Shown: one piece after another, positions 17,511 through 23,901 of the stretch | How the letters are laid out: each line of letters starts with the position of its first letter | Position numbering within the stretch: position 1 is the first letter of the stretch | DNA from: Geodermatophilus pulveris | GTDB lineage: Bacteria; Actinomycetota; Actinomycetes; Mycobacteriales; Geodermatophilaceae | Reading direction: 5' to 3' | DNA length: 64,000 nucleotides | Assembly: GCF_900188375.1 (NCBI RefSeq) | Contig: NZ_FZOO01000002.1 | Coordinates: 372,001-436,000, forward strand | Notes under the pieces: model-generated | The model's database searches: none | Told to the model about the DNA's origin: nothing | What the model saw: only the letters and a program-made list of their open reading frames with translations | Translations under genes and position numbers: made by a program

Positions 17511-18476
17511 TCAGCGGGCGACGGCCGCGATGGTCGTCGCCGCCAGGGAGGCACCGGCCGCCGGGGTGGACGACGGGACGAGGTCCAGCGCGGCGAGCGC
17601 CCGGGTGGTGTCGACGAAGTCCCGCACCGGCTGCGCGTCCATGTCGTTGCGCCAGGCGATCGCCACTGCGGACGGCGGCAATCCGTCGACCGGCACGAAG
17701 GCCAGACCGGGCCGGTCGTAGAAGCGCTGGGTGGAGGCCTGCGTGAAGGCCACGCCCCGCCGGGACAGGATCGCCTCGAAGCACTCGTCCACGCTCGCCA
17801 CCTCCGCGCCCAGGCGGACCGTGTGCGGGCCACGGGTGTCGACGGCGAGCCAGAAGTCCCGCCAGTACTCCGGGGCCCGGCGGCCGACGAACGGCTCGTC
17901 GACGACGTCCTCCACGGTGACGCGGCCGCGAGCCGCGAGCGGGGAGTCGCTCGAGGTCACCAGCACGCGCGGCTCGACGAAGAGAATCTCCATCGACAAC
18001 CAGCCCTGCACCACGACGGGCGGACGGACGAACGCCACGTCGACACTGCCCGTGGACAGGCCGACGTAGGGGTCGGCGAAGTCGTGCGAGCGCATCTCCA
18101 CCTGCACCCGGGGGCAGCGGGCCTGGAACGCCGCGAGGATCTTCGGGGTCAGCTCCGCTGCCGCGTTGGCCTGGAAGCCGACGACCAGGCTGCCCGCCCC
18201 GCCGTCGGCGGCCCTGCGCGTCGCGGCGGTCAGGCGCTCGACGCCGGCCAGCAGTCGGTGCGCCTCCTCCAGGAGCACCACGCCCGCCGGGGTCAGCTCG
18301 ACGTGGCGGCTGGTGCGCGCCAGCAGCCGCGCGCCGAGAGTGTGCTCGAGCTTGCGGATCTGCACGCTCAGCGAGGGCTGGCTGATGTGCAGGCGTGTGG
18401 CCGCTCGGCCGAAGTGGAGCTCCTCCGCGACCGCGACGAAGTAGCGCAGGACGCGGATCTCGGGCGCGTCCGTCAC
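17511..18476 (-). CDS. LysR family transcriptional regulator
   Basis: A 321-residue LysR-type regulator. The N-terminal winged helix-turn-helix is RVLRYFVAVAEELHFGRAA, then RLHISQPSLSVQIRKLE, a textbook LysR DNA-binding domain at residues about 8-67. An effector-binding domain of periplasmic-binding fold follows (SLVVGFQANAAAELTPKIL, DVAFVRPPV). It reads divergently from the SCP2-like/hydrolase pair, and an intergenic T-N11-A palindrome is a fit site for it, so it probably activates that pair and represses itself. GTG 18474-18476 gives the usual distance to the HTH. The GC content of this block is visibly lower than that of its flanks. Confidence 0.93.
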   Translation of the reverse strand: MTDAPEIRVLRYFVAVAEELHFGRAATRLHISQPSLSVQIRKLEHTLGARLLARTSRHVELTPAGVVLLEEAHRLLAGVERLTAATRRAADGGAGSLVVGFQANAAAELTPKILAAFQARCPRVQVEMRSHDFADPYVGLSTGSVDVAFVRPPVVVQGWLSMEILFVEPRVLVTSSDSPLAARGRVTVEDVVDEPFVGRRAPEYWRDFWLAVDTRGPHTVRLGAEVASVDECFEAILSRRGVAFTQASTQRFYDRPGLAFVPVDGLPPSAVAIAWRNDMDAQPVRDFVDTTRALAALDLVPSSTPAAGASLAATTIAAVAR

Positions 18477-18509
18477 CCGGCCAGCCTAGGAGTGGTGGTC
18501 GCCGTCACA

Positions 18510-18551
18510 CCAATAGTCGACGGCTATCGACGGGGAGCCGACAGGTATTGG
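18510..18551. promoter_or_regulatory. LysR box and divergent promoter region
   Basis: ATAG (18513-18516) and CTAT (18524-18527) form an inverted repeat that satisfies the LysR T-N11-A rule (T18514 to A18526). An outer pair, CCAATA (18510-18515) and TATTGG (18546-18551), is also inverted. The TATTGG half overlaps TTGGAC (18548-18553), a possible -35 with TGTCAT (18572-18577) as -10 for the rightward gene. The repeats are seen; the promoter and regulator match are inferred. Confidence 0.65.
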
Positions 18552-18614
18552 ACGCCTCCGCACCGCACGGCTGTCATGGCGGTCGTCACACCCTGCTCGG
18601 AGAGGAGTACGACG

Positions 18615-19022
18615 ATGACCGCAGCGACCCGAGCGCCATCGGCTCAGGCGTGGGCCGAGGCCTTCGCCGAGGCCAGCAACACCGACCCCGAGATCGAGGC
18701 CCACGGCAAGTACTTCACCTGCTCGTGGCTGCTCGACGCCGACGAGCGCAGTTACGTGGTGCAGGTGCAGTCCGGACGGGTCACCCACGTCACGGTGGAC
18801 TCCGGTCCGCTCGACGTGCCCTACGACTTCGCCATCCGGGCCGGCGTGGAGACGTGGCGCGGTTTCGGTGAGCCTATGCCCGCGCCGATGTTCCACGGCA
18901 TCTGGGCGGCCAGCTTCCGGCGGGACATGCGCCTGGAGGGTCAGGTGCTCGTCCTCATGCAGAACCTGCGCTGCATCACCCGCCAGATCGAACTGTTGCG
19001 CGTCGTCGGCACCCCCGTCTGA
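18615..19022 (+). CDS. SCP2-like (sterol-carrier fold) small protein
   Basis: A 135-residue soluble protein. Its layout fits the SCP2 sterol-transfer fold: a strand-rich first half (FTCSWLLDADERSYVVQVQSG) and the typical DFAIRAGVETWRGFGEP segment. Then comes a helix around the hydrophobic tunnel (MRLEGQVLVLMQNL). SCP2-like proteins bind lipids, sterols or acyl-CoA. ATG 18615 has a GAGAGGAG site eight bases upstream; an earlier in-frame ATG at 18576 lacks one. It lies 15 bases before the hydrolase gene, so the two form an operon under the divergent LysR regulator. The SCP2 assignment rests on pattern and is moderate. Confidence 0.6.
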   Translation: MTAATRAPSAQAWAEAFAEASNTDPEIEAHGKYFTCSWLLDADERSYVVQVQSGRVTHVTVDSGPLDVPYDFAIRAGVETWRGFGEPMPAPMFHGIWAASFRRDMRLEGQVLVLMQNLRCITRQIELLRVVGTPV

Positions 19023-19037
19023 GGAGGACGAACAGCC

Positions 19038-19901
19038 ATGAGCAGGATCTCCCCGGTCACCGGTCACTACGTGACGCTCGAGGTCGACGGCCTGGAGTAC
19101 AAGGTCTTCTACCTGGAGAACGGCAGCGGACAGCCCCTGGTGTGCCAGCACACCGCCGGCTGCCACAACCACCAGTGGCGCGGCCTGCTGGAGGACGACG
19201 AGATCACCGCGAAGCACCGGGTCATCGCCTACGACCTGCCGCGGCACGGCAAGTCCGACCCGCCGGAGAACACCGAGTGGTGGAAGGAGGAGTACCAGCT
19301 CACCGCCGACCACTACGTCAACTTCATCGTCGCCCTCTGCGATGCCCTGGAGCTCGAGGACCCGATCTTCATGGGTTCCTCCTTCGGCGGGAACGTCGCA
19401 CTGCAGCTTGCCCTGCGCCGTCCCGATCGGTTCGCCGGCGTCCTGTCGGTGGAGGGCGCCGACTACTCCCCCGGCTTCTACCTCGACTGGTGGCAGCACC
19501 CGCACGCGAACGCCGCGCAGGTGTGCGCGAGCGGGGTGTGGGACCTGATGGCGCCCCAGTCCCCCGAGGCCGACCGCTGGAAGACGTGGTTCTACTACTC
19601 GCAGGGCTCAGAGGCCTTCAAGGGTGACCTGTACTTCTACTCGGTCGACCACGACCTTCGGGGACGGCTCGGGGAGATCGACGGCGATCGGTGTCCGGTG
19701 GTGATGCTGACCGGGGAGTACGACTACCTCACCACGCCCGAGGACAGCGCCCGCACCGCCGGTGAGATCAAGAACGGCACGTTCATCGCCATGCCCGAGA
19801 TCGGGCACTTCCCGATGAGCGAGAACCACGCCACCTTCCGCCGCTACCTCCTCCAGGCGCTCGAGACGCTGCAGAACGCCAAGGCGGCGACGTCCGGCTG
19901 A
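19038..19901 (+). CDS. Alpha/beta hydrolase
   Basis: A 287-residue alpha/beta-fold hydrolase without signal peptide. The oxyanion segment is VCQHTAGCHNHQW in place of the usual HG. The nucleophile elbow is FMGSSFGGNVAL (Ser in GxSxG). A late Asp appears in LTGEYDYLTTPED and the catalytic His in MPEIGHFPMSE. This layout fits ester or C-C bond hydrolases such as meta-cleavage product hydrolases or enol-lactonases. A strong AGGAGGA site overlaps the previous stop. With the SCP2-like partner and LysR regulator it suggests uptake or binding of a hydrophobic ester followed by its hydrolysis; the substrate is unknown. A hairpin terminator follows directly. Confidence 0.88.
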   Translation: MSRISPVTGHYVTLEVDGLEYKVFYLENGSGQPLVCQHTAGCHNHQWRGLLEDDEITAKHRVIAYDLPRHGKSDPPENTEWWKEEYQLTADHYVNFIVALCDALELEDPIFMGSSFGGNVALQLALRRPDRFAGVLSVEGADYSPGFYLDWWQHPHANAAQVCASGVWDLMAPQSPEADRWKTWFYYSQGSEAFKGDLYFYSVDHDLRGRLGEIDGDRCPVVMLTGEYDYLTTPEDSARTAGEIKNGTFIAMPEIGHFPMSENHATFRRYLLQALETLQNAKAATSG

Positions 19902-19908
19902 CCCTTCC

Positions 19909-19950
19909 GCCGATCCGGTGGGCCGGCACCCGCCGTCCCACCGGATCGGC
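19909..19950 (+). terminator. Hairpin terminator of the hydrolase operon
   Basis: A perfect 14-bp stem (19909-19922 with 19937-19950) around a 14-base loop begins eight bases after the hydrolase stop codon. No T-tract. Confidence 0.7.
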
Positions 19951-20047
19951 ACCGGCGCTCGGGGCGCCGGCTGGCAGCCGCCTCGCTCCCAGCCGGCGTC
20001 CAGCCGTCTCGCAGGGTCCGTCGGGGCGCGCGCCTCATCGTGGGGGC

Positions 20048-20485
20048 ATGGACGCCGATGCCCGCCGACCCCTGGACGCCGCCCTGCTGCTCGCCGCGCT
20101 CGCGGTGGCGTGGCTGACCCTCACGCCGGCGGGCGGCTCGGGCTGGGAGTGGGGCGCGCCGCTGACCGAGCTGCGCTGGTACGCCACCGGGCTGGACTCC
20201 GAGGCGACGCGCCTGCAGTTGCTGGGCAACCTGCTGCTGCTCGTGCCGCTGTCCGTCCTCGCCGTCCTGCGGTGGCCGGCGCTCGGCACCCCCGGGCGCC
20301 TGCTCCCGCTCGCCCTCGCCGCCGGGGCCGGCATCGAGTTGCTGCAGTGGGCGCTGCCGCTGGGGCGGGTGGTCTCCCCGGTGGATGCCGCCCTCAACGC
20401 GACCGGCGCGGTGGTCACCGCGGCGGTCGTCGCCCTGGTTGCCGGGCCGGGTCGGCGGCGGGTGGCCCGGCTGGGCGGGTGCTGA
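20048..20485 (+). CDS. VanZ family membrane protein
   Basis: A 145-residue membrane protein with about four hydrophobic segments. VanZ-like features: an N-terminal helix ending in LTLTPAG, the conserved QLLGNLLLLVPLSVLAVL block, the GIELLQWALPLGRVVSPVDA turn and the following NATGAVV. VanZ confers low-level teicoplanin resistance in enterococci; most actinobacterial homologues have no known role. ATG 20048 begins with a short polar stretch. It is convergent with the small basic gene at 20519, 33 bases away. Confidence 0.85.
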   Translation: MDADARRPLDAALLLAALAVAWLTLTPAGGSGWEWGAPLTELRWYATGLDSEATRLQLLGNLLLLVPLSVLAVLRWPALGTPGRLLPLALAAGAGIELLQWALPLGRVVSPVDAALNATGAVVTAAVVALVAGPGRRRVARLGGC

Positions 20486-20518
20486 GGACGCCGGACGGCT
20501 GCGTCGGACGGCCCCCGC

Positions 20519-20725
20519 TCACAGCAGGTCGCGGCGACCCATCTCCTCCTCCACCAGCTCGCGGTTGCGCCGCCAGAGCCGCCTCCCCCTGGCCGAGCGC
20601 CCCATCCCCGGGGCATCTGCGCGCGCTTCCCACTCCCGAGCCTGCGTGAGTCGGGCCCGGAGCTCCTCCTCGGACAGGGCCTGCACCTCCCTCGCCGTCC
20701 AGTCCACGTGCGGCCGCTTGGTCAT
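20519..20725 (-). CDS. Small charged helical protein, unknown
   Basis: A 68-residue protein rich in Arg and Glu: REVQALSEEELRARL in the middle, RRLWRRNRELVEEEM near the end. It is predicted to be mostly alpha-helical and soluble. I do not recognise a family. The ATG at 20723-20725 follows a purine-poor leader, with a second in-frame possibility three codons upstream. It is convergent with the VanZ gene. The biased, amphipathic composition suggests a real gene, but confidence is modest. Confidence 0.5.
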   Translation of the reverse strand: MTKRPHVDWTAREVQALSEEELRARLTQAREWEARADAPGMGRSARGRRLWRRNRELVEEEMGRRDLL

Positions 20726-20974
20726 GCCGGCATGATCGCGCCGTGTCGCACGCCGGTCTCTACCACGGACCTTCGAGAGAGCCCTGCGGCGCCGTGCGGC
20801 AGTCCGCAGCCTTGACCGCGTTCCCGCGGAGACGGCGCGACGTCCGAGTGGTGTCACCGCCCAGCGGCCCTGCGGACACGAGGCGGTCCGGCTTCCGTCC
20901 TCGGTGCGACAGCTCCCCCTCCCGGCGGGGACAGCCGCCGGGGGACGGCACCGGTCAGGGCTGACGTCCCGGAC

Positions 20975-21322
20975 ATGCGCCACGACCTGTCCGGCGAGCA
21001 GTGGCGGTCCGTCGACGAAGGCCGCCTGACCGGGCCGGACGGCGTCATCTACAGCCGGCGCAGCACGCGCACGAAGCGCCGGGACGCCGCCGCGCTGGTG
21101 GCATCGGGGTGTCCCGTGGTCACGTACTGGCCGGGTGGCCTGCCGGCGAAGACGGAGCTCGTCTGGCACGACGCCGAGGACGCACGGGTCGCCTGGACCG
21201 ATGCGGCCGGGCTGGTCAGCAGCGAGGGTCCCCGTCCGCCCCGGCGAGGACCGGTGGTCACCGCCGGCCGCTGGGAATCACCCGACGGCGAGGTCCTGCT
21301 GGTGCTCAGCTGGCACCACTGA
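20975..21322 (+). CDS. Hypothetical protein, 115 residues
   Basis: A soluble protein with no recognised domain. It starts MRHDLSGEQWRSVDEG, carries a basic patch (YSRRSTRTKRRDAA), and ends with a strand-like WESPDGEVLLVLSWHH. The ordered mix of charged and hydrophobic residues looks like a folded protein rather than a chance frame. The 249 bases before it contain no other supported gene. GC is a little lower than in neighbouring genes, which may hint at acquired DNA. Confidence 0.5.
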   Translation: MRHDLSGEQWRSVDEGRLTGPDGVIYSRRSTRTKRRDAAALVASGCPVVTYWPGGLPAKTELVWHDAEDARVAWTDAAGLVSSEGPRPPRRGPVVTAGRWESPDGEVLLVLSWHH

Positions 21323-21470
21323 CCGGCGCGTCAGCCCTCGGACCGGCCCGGCCCGGCCCGAGGGTGAGCCCGGGACCACCACGCACCGGCGACTGCCCAG
21401 CGGCATGTCGGGACGACCCTCAGCGCGTGCTGACCGCGCGTGCCCGCTCTCGAGGGCGCCCTTCGAGTCG

Positions 21471-22208
21471 TCACGCCCCGCGCCGGCGACGGACGGCGTT
21501 CGTCGCCGCGCGCACGCCCACCCCGGCGGCCGCGGCCACCGTGGTGCCCAGGGCCGGCCCGACGGCCAGCATCACCGCGCCCACGGCGAACAACCCGCTG
21601 TCGTCCCGGGACGCGGCATCGACGGTCCACACCAGCCAGAACCCGGACCCGACGCCGGCCGCACCGGGCACCGGGTGCCACCGTGCGGCCAGCACGGCGG
21701 TCACCGCCCCCACGGTCAGCGCGCAGCCGAGCACCTGCAGTGTCACGTACGGCGTCTGGACCGTGCCGGTGACCACGTCGTACGAGGCCGTGCGATCCCA
21801 CCCCAGCCACGCACCCCACGTCACCGCACCGAGGAGGACGCCGGCCGCGAACACCGGGCGGCGCGGACGACGATGCCCGGGAACGGTTCCGCCGTGGACC
21901 GCGGCGACCCGCCGCGCACGCACGGCCCGGAGCACCGCGACGTGGACGGCCAGGTTGACGAGCAGCGGCACGGTGACGACCAGCGCCTCGCCCACCGGAC
22001 CGGACGGGACGACCGGGAAGCCGACGACCAGCCACCACGGCATGCCCAGCAGCAACCGGGCCGTGGAGACCACGGCGAACACGGCCGCCGGGGTGCCGGG
22101 TCCCAGCAGCGGCGTGACGACCGCGACCACGAACACGACGGCCGCGTGGGCGACCAGGCCGCTGACCACCACCGCCGACGGGGGCACGGCCGGCGTCCCT
22201 GGCTCCAC
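21471..22208 (-). CDS. Polytopic membrane protein, unknown
   Basis: A 245-residue membrane protein with six or so hydrophobic segments (for example VVVSGLVAHAAVVFVVAVV, LVVTVPLLVNLAVHVAVL, GVLLGAVTWGAWLGW, LFAVGAVMLAVGPALG) and Arg-rich loops. The C-terminus is strongly basic (NAVRRRRGA), on the inside by the positive-inside rule. No motif for transport or catalysis was recognised. GTG 22206-22208 is the likely start. It lies downstream of the remnant at 22266-22391 on the same strand. Confidence 0.65.
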   Translation of the reverse strand: MEPGTPAVPPSAVVVSGLVAHAAVVFVVAVVTPLLGPGTPAAVFAVVSTARLLLGMPWWLVVGFPVVPSGPVGEALVVTVPLLVNLAVHVAVLRAVRARRVAAVHGGTVPGHRRPRRPVFAAGVLLGAVTWGAWLGWDRTASYDVVTGTVQTPYVTLQVLGCALTVGAVTAVLAARWHPVPGAAGVGSGFWLVWTVDAASRDDSGLFAVGAVMLAVGPALGTTVAAAAGVGVRAATNAVRRRRGA

Positions 22209-22265
22209 CCGGTGATCATGGAGGCCGCACAGCGCGGGGCACCATCCCCCGGGGGTGTCGAGCCT

Positions 22266-22391
22266 CGTCAGCGCCAGCGGTACTCCAGCTCCGGGCGGCC
22301 GGTGCCGCCGTAGCGGGGGGCCCGGTCGACCAGTCCCGTGTCGGCGAGGTACTCAGGTAGCGGCGGGCGGTGATCCGCGGAGCGCCGGTCG
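22266..22391 (-). pseudogene. Remnant copy of the 3' end of the dctR-like gene (direct repeat, copy 1)
   Basis: This stretch repeats the last roughly 41 codons and the stop of the response-regulator gene whose intact end is at 23230. The first 68 bases (22266-22333) are identical to 23228-23295. Identity then continues with scattered changes and a one-base deletion near 22353 that breaks the reading frame. Beyond about 22391 similarity is lost. It reads ADTGLVDRAPRYGGTGRP in the intact part. It marks the left edge of the toxin-antitoxin segment. No start codon or upstream part exists here, so it cannot make the regulator. Confidence 0.85.
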
Positions 22392-22563
22392 GCGCGGCAG
22401 GGACGCCGTGGCCGAACGCCCGGTGACCTCGATCTGGAGGTGCTGCCGTGGAACTCGGCGACCGACGGGCCGACACCGCATGATCGGGGCCAGCCGTCGC
22501 CCGGTGACTTGCAGTCCTCCATCGCGGGTGGGATCGAGCGTCACCGAGTGCGGGCGGAGCTCG

Positions 22564-22893
22564 TCACTCGGCAAGCCCGAGAGACACCAGAAGTGCGCGG
22601 TTGAGCCGAACGATGTCCGAATCGGCGAGTCGGCCGACATGACTGCGCACATTGGCGCGCGGCATCGTCACGATCTTGTCGACCATGATGTGGCTCGCTT
22701 GCTCGATCCCGGTGGCAGCCGTCGGTTCTACCGCGAGCCGGATCAATGGCGCCTCGACCAGATCGGTGGTCAGCGGACAGACCGTGACGGAGGCGCTTGC
22801 ATCGAACCGGTCGTCCTGGACGATGACGACGGGCCTCGGCTTGCCGCTGTAGGCGCCACGCGCAGCTGCGATGCAGATGTCGCCTCGCCTCAC
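22564..22893 (-). CDS. mazF: MazF/PemK-family endoribonuclease toxin
   Basis: A 109-residue type II toxin. It opens RRGDICIAAARGAYSGKPRPVV, the standard MazF strand with the Arg-Gly-Asp and the Lys-Pro-Arg-Pro loop. It continues with DRFDASASVTVCPLT, including the conserved Thr of the S/T-x-x-PLT segment. MazF toxins cut single-stranded RNA at short sequences and stop translation. GTG 22891-22893 overlaps the antitoxin's TGA (GTGA), so toxin synthesis depends on translation of the antitoxin. An upstream in-frame ATG at 22918-22920 lies inside the antitoxin gene and is less likely. Codon use is less GC-biased than in the flanking genes, which points to transfer. Confidence 0.88.
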   Translation of the reverse strand: MRRGDICIAAARGAYSGKPRPVVIVQDDRFDASASVTVCPLTTDLVEAPLIRLAVEPTAATGIEQASHIMVDKIVTMPRANVRSHVGRLADSDIVRLNRALLVSLGLAE

Positions 22894-23114
22894 TCGGCGG
22901 GCTCCGCCTCGTCGTCCCAATCGACGGAGATGGCGTCGACGAAGGCCTGGTCGTCAGCTTCGTGCTCGCTGACCGCGATGACAGCCGACTGACGGTGGGC
23001 TTCCGCGACGAACTCCGGAGCTCGCACGTCCGGCACCCAGATCTGGACAGGCCTGAGGCCCTGCTCGCGCAAGCGCTGTCGGTGTTCACGTACCCGATCC
23101 CGCGTACTCGCCAT
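22890..23114 (-). CDS. mazE: MazE-type antitoxin (DUF3018-like)
   Basis: A 74-residue antitoxin partner of MazF. It begins ASTRDRVREHRQRLREQGL, then RPVQIWVPDVRAPEFVAEA, the ribbon-helix-helix-like DNA-binding part of the antitoxin MazE family that carries DUF3018. An acidic C-terminus (DAISVDWDDEAEPAE) would cover the toxin. The ATG at 23112-23114 is six bases from a -10 box, so the transcript is probably leaderless, and a 12-bp palindrome overlaps that promoter for self-repression. Overlap with the toxin gene sets the order antitoxin first, as usual. Confidence 0.88.
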   Translation of the reverse strand: MASTRDRVREHRQRLREQGLRPVQIWVPDVRAPEFVAEAHRQSAVIAVSEHEADDQAFVDAISVDWDDEAEPAE

Positions 23115-23120
23115 GGGACG

Positions 23121-23149
23121 ATGTTACATGTAACGACACGGGGCGGCAA
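23121..23149 (-). promoter_or_regulatory. mazEF promoter with palindromic operator
   Basis: On the minus strand TTGCCG (23144-23149) and TAACAT (23121-23126) are separated by 17 bases. The -10 ends six bases before the antitoxin ATG, the leaderless spacing. GTTACATGTAAC (23123-23134) is a perfect 12-bp palindrome covering part of the -10 and spacer, a natural site for antitoxin or toxin-antitoxin autorepression. Confidence 0.75.
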
Positions 23150-23227
23150 TGGCCTGGCATTGGCCTGCCCCACTGGACATCGGCGTGGGCAACCGGCCGG
23201 GCGCTCGCGCACGTCTCCACGGGAACG

Positions 23228-23295
23228 CGTCAGCGCCAGCGGTACTCCAGCTCCGGGCGGCCGGTGCCGCCGTAGCGGGGGGCCCGGTCGACCAG
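23228..23295. repeat. 68-bp direct repeat, copy 2 (inside the 3' end of the dctR-like gene)
   Basis: Identical to 22266-22333, 962 bases away, in the same orientation. It covers the last 22 codons and the stop of the intact response regulator. Weaker similarity extends to about 23354. The two copies frame the toxin-antitoxin module. Confidence 0.9.
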
Positions 23296-23901
23296 GCCGG
23301 TGTCGGCGAGGTACTCCAGGTAACGGCGGGCGGTGATCCGCGAGGCGCCGATCAGCTCGGCGGTCTCCGCGGCCGACAGCGCCGCACCGGCGGCCCGGAC
23401 GGCGGCGACGACGGCGTCCAGGGTCTCCCGGCCCATCCCCTTGGGCAGCGGCGCCGGCCGGCCGGCGCGCACCGCGCCGAGCACCCGGTCGACGTCGTCC
23501 TGCCCGGCCGCGTCACCGCCTCCCTGCAGCCTCGACCGGTACTCGGCGTAGGCGGCCAGCCGGTCGCGCAGCGCGGGGTAGGTGAACGGCTTGAGCAGGT
23601 AGCCGACGACGCCGTGCGCGGCGGCCGCCCGCACGACGGCGAGCTCCCGGGCGGAGGTGACGGCGAGGACGTCGACCTGCGCGCCGGCGCCGCGGATGCG
23701 GCGGCACAGGTCGATGCCGTGCGCGTCGGGCAGGTTCATGTCCAGCAGCACCAGGTCGACCGGCACTCGCGCCAGTGCGTCGAGGGCGGCCGCGCCGGTG
23801 CCGGCGACCGCCGCGGTGGCGAAGCCGGGCGTGCGGTCGACGTAGGCGCGGTGCGCCTCGGCGGCGAGCGGCTCGTCCTCGACCACCAGCACGCGGATCA
23901 C
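23230..23901 (-). CDS. dctR: DctR/CitB-type response regulator
   Basis: A 223-residue response regulator. The receiver has the acidic pair at E8/D9, the phosphoacceptor D54 in VLLDMNLPD, T82 and K104 in YLLKPF. The C-terminal part (about 165-223) contains a helix-turn-helix, LSAAETAELIGASRITARR, of the CitB/DctR/MalR class. It is coupled to the sensor kinase by a GTGA overlap (23898-23901), and the divergent DctA gene tells that the pair senses C4-dicarboxylates and turns on their uptake. Its last 68 bases are duplicated at 22266, on the other side of the mazEF module. The intact copy ends normally in ELEYRWR. Confidence 0.92.
   Translation of the reverse strand: MIRVLVVEDEPLAAEAHRAYVDRTPGFATAAVAGTGAAALDALARVPVDLVLLDMNLPDAHGIDLCRRIRGAGAQVDVLAVTSARELAVVRAAAAHGVVGYLLKPFTYPALRDRLAAYAEYRSRLQGGGDAAGQDDVDRVLGAVRAGRPAPLPKGMGRETLDAVVAAVRAAGAALSAAETAELIGASRITARRYLEYLADTGLVDRAPRYGGTGRPELEYRWR

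Noticed and set aside
22564-23114. The toxin-antitoxin segment as a transposon
   Set aside because: No transposase, no terminal inverted repeats and no short target duplication are seen. The flanking 68-bp repeats are gene ends, not insertion-sequence ends.
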